30,302 nt of DNA, taken from assembly GCA_039105265.1 (NCBI GenBank), contig JAPFFF010000225.1, positions 1 through 30,302 on the forward strand. The letters run 5' to 3'. Shown piece after piece: positions 23,782-30,302 of the stretch; positions within the stretch are counted from its first letter, which is position 1; each line of letters opens with the position of its first letter. The DNA is from Tritrichomonas musculus (lineage: Eukaryota > Parabasalia > Tritrichomonadida > Tritrichomonadidae). The notes under the pieces are model-generated. The model was not told the DNA's origin. It made no database searches and saw only the letters and a list, made by a program, of their open reading frames with translations. Position numbers and translations under genes: made by a program.

Positions 23782-23824
23782 TTGTTTTCTTCTTCAGTAA
23801 ATAATTTGTTTTATTAACTGTTAA

Positions 23825-25804
23825 ATGTTATATCGCAACGAAAGAGCACATAATTACAAAATAGAAGCAGGTAATGTACTTGATACTTTCAATCAGATGA
23901 GATCAATGATAAATAAAAATGATGGTACACGCTCATTCTCATTCAGAACTGTTGACTGTCATGACCAGCCAGCCCCATTTCATCAAGGTCAATACAGTCA
24001 AATTTCTCTTACACACCCTGATCATTTCATTAGTGATGTTGATAAAGGATTCCTTACCTTCCATGTCAAACTTGATTTACAGCTCAATACTGACCTCAGC
24101 AAACTCCAACAGATTGATGATCCAAACAATTTCTATAAGCTCTTTGTTGGACTCAAATCTTCTAACCAATTGTTCGATAGATTGGAAATTCTTCATAATA
24201 ATGTCAATGTTGGATATCAACAAAATGAATGCGTACGAGAAGGTTTCCTCTATTCTGCTGTGAAACCAGAAACAGAAAAGAAGCGAAGAAGATTTGTTCA
24301 CAGTCTCTGGGAAAATGTAGCTTCATACTCACAAACAGTAGCGGGAACATATGTCAATCTCAACAATTTCAAAGAAAATGGTAAAACTTCTGTTGATTTC
24401 GATCTTAATGTTCCTTTTGATGATCTTCTTGCACTGCAGGCATTTGATCTCTTCCCTAATGGAATCATAGGTGATCTCTCTATAAGATTCCAAGTAACTC
24501 CAGCAGGTTTGGTTTGGGCAGCTATAGATCCTTACACTGTTGCAGAGACAAAAGCTTTCCTCGAAGATAATGAAAGTGTGAGCACAGAGGAACTTGAGAA
24601 ACTTAAACAAATTACGGTTCACGGGCATCTCAAACATCAATTTACACAAATTGGAAATGAAGCAGTGATTCCTGGTCCTGGCAAAGAACCTTCTCCTGAC
24701 CCTGATCCTTCACCTTCTCCTTCACCTTCTCCTGATCCTGATCCTACTCCTGTCAAGTATAAGATTCAATATAGAATAGGAGAGCAATGGGATAATGATG
24801 ATGGAAGTACTGGTTACACTGATATTCTTACAGATTTGGAATTCTATTTCAGCTATACTACAGAGGAATTTGCTGAGTTTGGTCTTCAACCTTCTGCTAG
24901 TGATGAAGAAATTTGTGTTCACAATCCTGCTGTAACACTACCACCATTAAATCATGCTGACAAAAATGGACGTTATTATGCATGGCAAATTGTAAAGACC
25001 CCTGTTGTTAGTGCTCATCAAACATTACAAGCTTTGCACGAAGCTAAAGCTCAAGTACTGAAAGAAACTTATTCCTCACAGCCTGCTACCCTCACTGTAA
25101 ACAGAATGACAATTACGTTATGCAAGTCCAATATGCAAGGTTTTGGAGTTTGTGAAGCTACAAGGCACGGTATAGAAGAAATACTGTCAAAGGGTGTTAT
25201 AATTCCATCACAGAAAGTAGATTATCATTCATTTCCAATAGCACCAGCAGCAAACGGTATCAAGTCTACTCTCAATATTCCTCTTATAAATGTTACTACA
25301 CTTTCTATCATGTTTCCTAAACATCATAATGATCTTACAGTTTTTGAGAATCCTGTTTATTCAAATTGCTATCTAAATATTGGTGGTAAGAATTTTCCTG
25401 ATGAAAATGTTTCTACTATAGGAGCAAGGTTCTTTGAAAATCAACTTACTGCAGGAGACCTTGATGCGATTACTCTTCAATGCACAAAGGAGTTCGAAGA
25501 CAGTATGACAATGCCTAAGAATGATGCTAATGGTGTTCGCTACAATAATACTCTTAGTGATGCCAGTAGTTTTGTCTTCAATATTCAAGCTGAAAGATCT
25601 TCTGCAGGTTATTGCTTCGACGGAATTGACGGAGGTTTTGGCAACGTACAGATTCAAGTACAAGGACAACCCATTTATTCTGGTGCAAATGACACTTACT
25701 ATAATGTAATCGAACCTTCAGGGAACGTGGTCCATCCATGTAAACCTATGGTTAACAAGAGATTCTTACTTCTTAATGAATCTCGATGGACTTGTTTATG
25801 TTGA
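23825..25804 (+). CDS. Double jelly-roll major capsid protein of element B (659 aa)
   Basis: Forms the capsid hexons. The N-terminus (RNERAHNYKIEAG, then RSFSFRTVDCHDQPAPFHQG) leads into strand-rich LTHPDHFISDVDKGFLTFHV. The segment FDLNVPFDDLLAL (about 190-203) and LSIRFQVTPAGLVWA mark the end of the first jelly roll. LSIMFPKHHNDLTVFENP (about 495-510) followed by NIGGKNFP is in the second. Between them is a repetitive linker of Pro, Ser and Asp (about 283-309, PSPDPDPSPSPSP-like), then about 80 extra residues (YKIQYRIGEQWDNDDG onward) not present at the corresponding place in the capsid-like ORF of element A. The extra part is probably a surface domain on a flexible stalk. The start follows ATAATTTGTTTTATTAACTGTTAA. 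Confidence 0.85.
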   Translation: MLYRNERAHNYKIEAGNVLDTFNQMRSMINKNDGTRSFSFRTVDCHDQPAPFHQGQYSQISLTHPDHFISDVDKGFLTFHVKLDLQLNTDLSKLQQIDDPNNFYKLFVGLKSSNQLFDRLEILHNNVNVGYQQNECVREGFLYSAVKPETEKKRRRFVHSLWENVASYSQTVAGTYVNLNNFKENGKTSVDFDLNVPFDDLLALQAFDLFPNGIIGDLSIRFQVTPAGLVWAAIDPYTVAETKAFLEDNESVSTEELEKLKQITVHGHLKHQFTQIGNEAVIPGPGKEPSPDPDPSPSPSPSPDPDPTPVKYKIQYRIGEQWDNDDGSTGYTDILTDLEFYFSYTTEEFAEFGLQPSASDEEICVHNPAVTLPPLNHADKNGRYYAWQIVKTPVVSAHQTLQALHEAKAQVLKETYSSQPATLTVNRMTITLCKSNMQGFGVCEATRHGIEEILSKGVIIPSQKVDYHSFPIAPAANGIKSTLNIPLINVTTLSIMFPKHHNDLTVFENPVYSNCYLNIGGKNFPDENVSTIGARFFENQLTAGDLDAITLQCTKEFEDSMTMPKNDANGVRYNNTLSDASSFVFNIQAERSSAGYCFDGIDGGFGNVQIQVQGQPIYSGANDTYYNVIEPSGNVVHPCKPMVNKRFLLLNESRWTCLC

Positions 25805-25897
25805 TGATCAAAGTCCTGAAGGTAGTCAAGTAGAGTAAGTAATCTTCTTTCTTTTTTTGTTTCCGTCAACCTAATTTAACTATTGCTTTCATCATAA

Positions 25898-27001
25898 ATG
25901 CTTGCTTACCCATTTAGTAGTAAGTACAAGTTTTTTGAATTCAAGAACGTTCCTAGGGAGCCTTATGTACCAGACTATAAACTAAAAGCTTGTAAACAAT
26001 ATATGAAGCCAAATTTCAGTAACGAACCTGGTTGTTGGGAAGCTGATCTAATGTTTGTGAAGAACACTATCTATCTTGTTTTGATAAACGTTAATACTAG
26101 ATTCTTAATAGTTGAGCCAATAGAGAGTAAAGAAACAAGAGTATTATCAATAAAGATAACAGATATTATAGTTAATTATGATGTTGATATCTTTACTATT
26201 AAATGTGATGGTGAAAAAGGATTGCAAGCAGTACAAAATGATATAATCGCACTTCGTACCAACGATGATGGAATTGTATTTGTTCCAGCAATTCACAATA
26301 TTGTTCGTGAAAGTAGAATGAGGGGTAAAGAAAAAATATTAAATGAAATAATTAATAAACATAACACCAATGTACTAAAAACAATATTGTCAGAATACAA
26401 TGATAAGATTGATGTAAATACTATTAAATCATGGTCAGTATACAGAATCAAATTTGTAGTAAACTCTTCTCCATATGCACTAGCCCATAAAACAGTTGAT
26501 TCAGTTATAAGAACTTTACGTAATGCTTTTGGTACAAAAATAGCAAACAATAATTATATGCAACAGATGGTCAATTATTACAATAATACTCCGCATAATT
26601 CACTACGAGTAAGAAACTATAATTATGAAAGTGATAGTAAATATATTTATTATACTCCTGCTCAAATGCAAAACGATATTGACCTTGAATGGAAATATAT
26701 AAGAATGATGAGAAGCAAATTACAAAGTATACACAAAAAACAACAACATAAAGGCCTATTAACATACAAGAAAGGAAATATAATTCTTGTTCATGTTGAT
26801 TATGGTAAGACTAAAAAGAAATTTGATAAACGACGAAGAGTGTTTAATGAGATAGCTGAATTCTTAGCGTACTCTAATGGTAATGTTATATGTAAACTTC
26901 AAAATGGCAATCTGATACAAGTACCTATTGCGTACACAAAGAAAATTGTAAATAGCTATGATGAACTAAATAAAGATTATAAACTGTACTTTGGTATGTA
27001 A
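25898..27001 (+). CDS. Maverick retroviral-type (DDE/rve) integrase (367 aa)
   Basis: Inserts the element into host DNA. The catalytic core begins CWEADLMFV with Asp50 and continues NVNTRFLIVEPI. The second acidic residue is Asp104 in IKCDGEKGL. The third conserved block is HKTVDSVIRTLRNAFG (198-212, acidic residue Asp201), as commonly seen in Trichomonas Maverick integrases. MVNYYNNTPHNSL and YTPAQM follow, the usual end of the rve core. The C-terminal part (from about 285, LLTYKKGNIILVHVDYGK, then KRRRVFNEIAEFLAYSNG) is an SH3/chromo-like beta barrel that binds DNA or chromatin. The start follows TTTTTTTGTTTCCGTCAACC and TTTCATCATAA. The next gene begins only 4 bases after the stop. Confidence 0.88.
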   Translation: MLAYPFSSKYKFFEFKNVPREPYVPDYKLKACKQYMKPNFSNEPGCWEADLMFVKNTIYLVLINVNTRFLIVEPIESKETRVLSIKITDIIVNYDVDIFTIKCDGEKGLQAVQNDIIALRTNDDGIVFVPAIHNIVRESRMRGKEKILNEIINKHNTNVLKTILSEYNDKIDVNTIKSWSVYRIKFVVNSSPYALAHKTVDSVIRTLRNAFGTKIANNNYMQQMVNYYNNTPHNSLRVRNYNYESDSKYIYYTPAQMQNDIDLEWKYIRMMRSKLQSIHKKQQHKGLLTYKKGNIILVHVDYGKTKKKFDKRRRVFNEIAEFLAYSNGNVICKLQNGNLIQVPIAYTKKIVNSYDELNKDYKLYFGM

Positions 27002-27004
27002 TAA

Positions 27005-27334
27005 ATGACTAAACTATACTTCCATACGCAAGATAAAGAATTTCAGCTTCCTCTAGAATTTGTGAGCAGTAGGAACAAAAGATATATTGTCGTTCAGTAT
27101 GTAGGTGCAATAGTGAAAGATACGCTTGTTGGCGATTTGATGGTGCACAGTGATATCGTTCAGCAATATGGTTACTGCGATCAATTTATAATGCTAGCCA
27201 ATAGAAGACAAACCAAATATAGAAAGTATTTGTTTCTTGGACATGAACGAAACTATAAAATCTGGTTCACTGACCTTTACGGAAATGTTATTGAACCTTC
27301 TGCATTCATACTTAGTTGTCTTCTTATTTATTAA
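27005..27334 (+). CDS. Short candidate penton / minor capsid ORF of element B (109 aa)
   Basis: Tentative. The ORF is beta-rich: RYIVVQYVGAIVKDTLVGDL (about 26-45) resembles the strand and V-G-D turn typical of Polinton pentons, and the end (YKIWFTDLYGNVIEPSAFIL) matches the closing strands, with the D-x-x-G-N-x-I turn. The corresponding end of the element A candidate is ELELVDFQYQPVKL. It lies 4 bases after the integrase stop and 3 bases before the next gene, in a tight three-gene run, so it is probably expressed with integrase. A clear T-rich promoter motif directly before it is lacking. Confidence 0.45.
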   Translation: MTKLYFHTQDKEFQLPLEFVSSRNKRYIVVQYVGAIVKDTLVGDLMVHSDIVQQYGYCDQFIMLANRRQTKYRKYLFLGHERNYKIWFTDLYGNVIEPSAFILSCLLIY

Positions 27335-27337
27335 TAA

Positions 27338-28411
27338 ATGACTGTAAGACCTGGAAAAGAAATTATATGCGATGATGTTAACTATTCAACTCTTGCTGTA
27401 AGCACCAAAGGATATGTAATATATGCCTTTCCAATAAAATATGAATTGCCAAAAATGTGTTTGAGCAAAGGACAAGCTGTAATAGATAGCTATCCGTGCT
27501 ATTATATCAAACTTGAAAAAGACTATTTTCCAACTATAATACTTGTCATACGTTTTATTTGTGGAAGAGAGGTTGTTGTTCTAATGAAGGATAGAGATAT
27601 AGATTATAGTAAAGCAAGAATATTATATGCTTTTGATCTTGAAGCCTTCAAACCAAAGTTCGCAGAAATAAAAGTTGTAAGCAAATTAACAGAATCAAGT
27701 GAGTTCATATATCCTTTCAAACTTGATCCTGATTGTGACGATGATATTAAAGAAAAGTATGTAAGCCAACTTTCACAAAAAGTTGATCAAATTCACCCAG
27801 AAATCAAACCAGAAAATTATTCTCAACGACACTGGTATAATTTTTGCTGTTACCAGGATAATAGAGCCCGTACACAAGAACCTCCTACCTTTCCTTGTTT
27901 ATCTCCTCAAGAAAGAGCAGAACTTAAAGAAAAACGAAGATTAGAGAAAGAAGAACAAGAAAAACAAATGAAAAAGGCTGAACAAAGGAAAAAGAAAAAA
28001 GAAGCTGAATATCATAAAAAGAGACAAGAAGAAATAAGAAGAATCAATGAAGCACCGAAGCTTGATATTCAAACAGGAAAAATAATATATAACAAACCTT
28101 TTGATCTTGTTGGAGAAGGTAGGTACAAAGCTATAATATATAAGAGACAGAATGCTAATGTAAATACAAATTTACATGACTTTCCAACAGAAAAAACAGA
28201 ACTTGATATTGATCCTAATGAATCATTAATATTTGACAATCAGAGGCCAGCATTACAGTATCAAGCACGTTCAAAACTCAAGAAGTACCAAAACCTCCGA
28301 AACCACCAGTACCGAAGAAGACAGCCACGCTCCGGCCGAGCCTTCGCGAAGCTGGTGCAAAGAGAAAAGAAATTATACCAAAATCTACAAAGCTTGTCAG
28401 AGATAGAATAA
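27338..28411 (+). CDS. Basic coiled-coil protein downstream of integrase (357 aa)
   Basis: Not recognised by name. Residues 1-150 are beta/alpha mixed (GYVIYAFPIKYELPKMCLSK, then FPTIILVIRFICGREVVVLM) and look like a folded domain. About 165-190 contains HWYNFCCYQDN and a Pro-rich turn. Residues about 190-235 are a highly charged single helix (ERAELKEKRRLEKEEQEKQM) typical of a coiled coil or stable lone helix. The remainder is polar and basic. It is the last gene of the integrase-penton-like run, three bases after the previous stop. A virion protein linking capsid and DNA is one possibility; the sequence alone does not show it. The short stretch to 28704 is rich in Pro- and Gln-type codons. 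Confidence 0.55.
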   Translation: MTVRPGKEIICDDVNYSTLAVSTKGYVIYAFPIKYELPKMCLSKGQAVIDSYPCYYIKLEKDYFPTIILVIRFICGREVVVLMKDRDIDYSKARILYAFDLEAFKPKFAEIKVVSKLTESSEFIYPFKLDPDCDDDIKEKYVSQLSQKVDQIHPEIKPENYSQRHWYNFCCYQDNRARTQEPPTFPCLSPQERAELKEKRRLEKEEQEKQMKKAEQRKKKKEAEYHKKRQEEIRRINEAPKLDIQTGKIIYNKPFDLVGEGRYKAIIYKRQNANVNTNLHDFPTEKTELDIDPNESLIFDNQRPALQYQARSKLKKYQNLRNHQYRRRQPRSGRAFAKLVQREKKLYQNLQSLSEIE

Positions 28412-28704
28412 GACGAGCACATAATGAAAAGCGCTATGATTATTCCAGTGATAGTGATAGTGAGCCTATGGAAATTCAATATGGATATCTTGTTATGAAT
28501 GATGAACCACCTCCACCAAAACCCCAACAACCACCTCCACCAAATCCCGAACTCTCGCGAACCTTTACCAAAACCCCAACAACAACAAATTTTCCCACCG
28601 AGGCCGCCAGCAATGAGAATTGTAAAAGATGAACCTAAAAGAAGACAAACCAAAAAATAAAAAAGTTCTATCTCCATCAGGACTTGACGATTCTATTTAA
28701 ATAT

Positions 28705-30282
28705 TTAAGCTTCATCCTCATCATCTTCATCACTTGTAAGTGCATCTACGGTTTTGATATCATAACGATAAACATCACTCTTACGTTCTATTTGTTGTTG
28801 CTTGTATTGTTCTTTATAAGCTGCATATCTACTACCACTACCATAAAGTTTATCCACAATAGCTGTCAAACGTTTTGTATAGTAAGCTTTGTTCTCTTTA
28901 AGTTCTTTTGGTGTTGCAGACAGAACTTGTTCTTGTATAAGTTCTTGTATAGCTTCTTGTCCAGGCTTCTCTCCTAACATGAGTATTTCTGCGAAAACTA
29001 ATAGGAACAATCTTTCTATAAGTCTAATGAAAGCAGCATGAGTTTTATTACTCTTTTCAAGATTTTCTACTTTAATTTCACCCGTCTTGATATCTATGAT
29101 AGGATCTATGTAATCTGTTCCTATTTTTACAACTTTTGGTCCTGCTCTTTCGTTATAAGCTGCTTTGTGATCTCGTTTGTAGTTTGCCCAAGCAGGGTAT
29201 GTTAGAAGTTTACCTCCAAAATCTTTTGTTTCTATTTCTCGTTTGACACCAAGATCAACAACAATAATGTACATAGCATTAGAAACTCCTAAATAGTTAA
29301 GAAGTCTTATTACAGATTTGTATTCTGGATACGCTACTTCCCAAAAGAACTTCCAAAGATAAGAGAAAATAGATGCCCAATACGAACTAGGTGACAATCT
29401 TTTGCTTATTCTTGGCTTTCCTAAACCCAATTTTGTATAATGATCTGTATACTTTTGCATTTCTTCTGTTTCTTTAAGTTTATATTCACCTTTGGCCCAA
29501 TCAACATTGTCAATAGACTTTTGAAATTGTGCTGCTAGCCAAACATTAAAAGGAGTTTCTTTTCTAGCTTCACGTGATCTGAATTGTGATTTCCATACTT
29601 TCTTATACGGACTAGCACGAACAATCTTATAGCCATTAACGATTCTTGGTACTCCACGTTTATCTACAAGAACAATATCATCAACTAGGTCTCCGTTCAA
29701 ATCTGTAATGGCAACACCGTTAGGATCTTTTGCGTTTGGTGGAAGAAGCCTGTAGCGAGGTTGTCCAGAATCGTCAACATGATTATAAGCATATTCTTGT
29801 GCTAAATCTCGTGTGGCTGCATTCGGTATGTACTTGATACGGAAATTACCGTTGATGATGATGTCTAACAATTGCTGATTGTAAAAGGAAACATCTCCTT
29901 CACCTGACAATTTGGCAATTTTGAAAGACTTTTTAAGTTTATCAGGTATATCTTTAGCATCTCTATTTTTTCTTTTACCAACAGTTCTTGTAGGTTTCTT
30001 AAACAAATCTTCTGTAAAGTCCTTGTCGGGCATATAAGTGTTTTCATGAGTAAGTTCACCATAGGGTTTGAATCTTTTAGCAGTGCTATCAGCAAAGGTT
30101 ACTTCTTGATCTTCTAACTTTCTTCTTTCTTTACGTGGAGCTCTGTACGTTGCTAAAGATGTATTAAGATCATTAACTTCATCCTCATCTTCAATTTCTC
30201 CATCACTATTAACAGTAACTTCTTCTCTTGACATTGTTTTATGATCGAATAAATATTCATTTTCATTGTCATCGCTATTCAT
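28705..30282 (-). CDS. Large hypothetical Maverick protein with DLNGDLVDD motif (525 aa)
   Basis: Not recognised with certainty. The first 45 residues are very acidic, and a basic region follows (about 50-125, ending KKSFKIAKL). The central part has a Ca-binding-like ITDLNGDLVDDIVLVDKRGV followed by VNGYKIVRASPYKK (about 193-230). I loosely recall a similar order in large-DNA-virus proteins, without a name. A conserved-looking aromatic block (SPSSYWASIFSYLWKFFWEV, about 300-320) and a hydrophobic helix near 425-440 (RLIERLFLLVFAEIL) come next. The tail is acidic (LTSDEDDEDEA). It is convergent with the 27338 gene. It may be a virion internal protein. The start is near the window end and upstream control is not fully visible. 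Confidence 0.6.
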   Translation of the reverse strand: MNSDDNENEYLFDHKTMSREEVTVNSDGEIEDEDEVNDLNTSLATYRAPRKERRKLEDQEVTFADSTAKRFKPYGELTHENTYMPDKDFTEDLFKKPTRTVGKRKNRDAKDIPDKLKKSFKIAKLSGEGDVSFYNQQLLDIIINGNFRIKYIPNAATRDLAQEYAYNHVDDSGQPRYRLLPPNAKDPNGVAITDLNGDLVDDIVLVDKRGVPRIVNGYKIVRASPYKKVWKSQFRSREARKETPFNVWLAAQFQKSIDNVDWAKGEYKLKETEEMQKYTDHYTKLGLGKPRISKRLSPSSYWASIFSYLWKFFWEVAYPEYKSVIRLLNYLGVSNAMYIIVVDLGVKREIETKDFGGKLLTYPAWANYKRDHKAAYNERAGPKVVKIGTDYIDPIIDIKTGEIKVENLEKSNKTHAAFIRLIERLFLLVFAEILMLGEKPGQEAIQELIQEQVLSATPKELKENKAYYTKRLTAIVDKLYGSGSRYAAYKEQYKQQQIERKSDVYRYDIKTVDALTSDEDDEDEA

Positions 30283-30302
30283 ATTGTAAAGAATTTCTCG
30301 AT

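Larger units (their letters stand above)
17639..30302. mobile_element. Maverick/Polinton element B (fossil, runs off the window)
   Basis: Family: Maverick/Polinton, Trichomonas type. Parts seen: packaging ATPase, DDE integrase, major capsid protein, short candidate penton, pVI-like amphipathic peptide, two HNH endonucleases, coiled-coil proteins and a 525-residue protein at the window edge. No polymerase is present in this part, so it probably lies beyond base 30302. Codon use favours AGA for arginine. Over the part seen it looks close to whole, with perhaps two breaks, and most long frames are open, which suggests a young copy. Its left end lies somewhere in 17396-17638, but no terminal repeat could be defined. 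Confidence 0.8.

Noticed and set aside
387-28411. Spliceosomal introns of the Trichomonas type
   Set aside because: The stretched 5' GTAYGT and the fixed ACTAACACACAG 3' signal were not seen together anywhere.

Overview
The window is AT-rich, intron-free, gene-dense DNA built almost entirely from Maverick/Polinton-type virus-like elements. The hallmark genes are a protein-primed family B DNA polymerase, a retroviral-type DDE integrase, an A32/FtsK-like packaging ATPase, double jelly-roll capsid proteins and candidate penton proteins. Several small proteins have the look of those in Trichomonas vaginalis Mavericks, as do the NUMOD4/HNH endonucleases with a long extra C-terminal domain. I therefore infer a parabasalid genome, most likely T. 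vaginalis. That is recognition from memory of the families, not a search result.

Layout. Bases 1-386 are an AT-rich leader with one strong hairpin. Element A (about 387-17395) carries two small acidic or aromatic ORFs, a 34-codon membrane micropeptide, PolB, three small proteins, a giant fibre-like protein on the minus strand, a candidate penton, a small basic leucine-rich DNA-binding-like protein, two HNH endonucleases and a capsid-like ORF. Between its two HNH genes is about 830 bases without a convincing gene. It holds a tRNA-like Pol III-promoter-like segment, two copies of a 49-base motif closed by different complementary arms, and a long stem with nested hairpins. Element B (about 17639 to beyond 30302) carries two small ORFs, the ATPase, a relative of an element A protein, a coiled-coil protein, two HNH genes, a possible winged-helix protein inside a perfect 42-bp inverted repeat, a coiled-coil protein, a pVI-like amphipathic peptide, the major capsid protein, integrase, a short candidate penton, a basic coiled-coil protein and a 525-residue protein. 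Element B's polymerase is not seen and may lie past the window end.

Two elements, not one: capsid genes, penton-like genes and the small 'GC-motif' protein each occur twice in diverged form. Arginine codon use also differs, with CGA frequent in A and AGA in B. Treated as fossils, element A looks broken (about one or two breaks). Element B looks close to whole over the part seen, with perhaps two breaks. Outer ends, terminal inverted repeats and target duplications could not be fixed.

How the genes fit together: PolB would copy the element by protein priming, integrase would insert it, and the capsid, penton and pVI-like proteins would build and deliver a particle. The ATPase would package DNA, and the fibre-like protein is a candidate attachment protein. 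Most genes share a T-rich motif 10-30 bases before the start codon, followed by a short CA-containing (Inr-like) sequence, so the two elements seem to use one promoter style.
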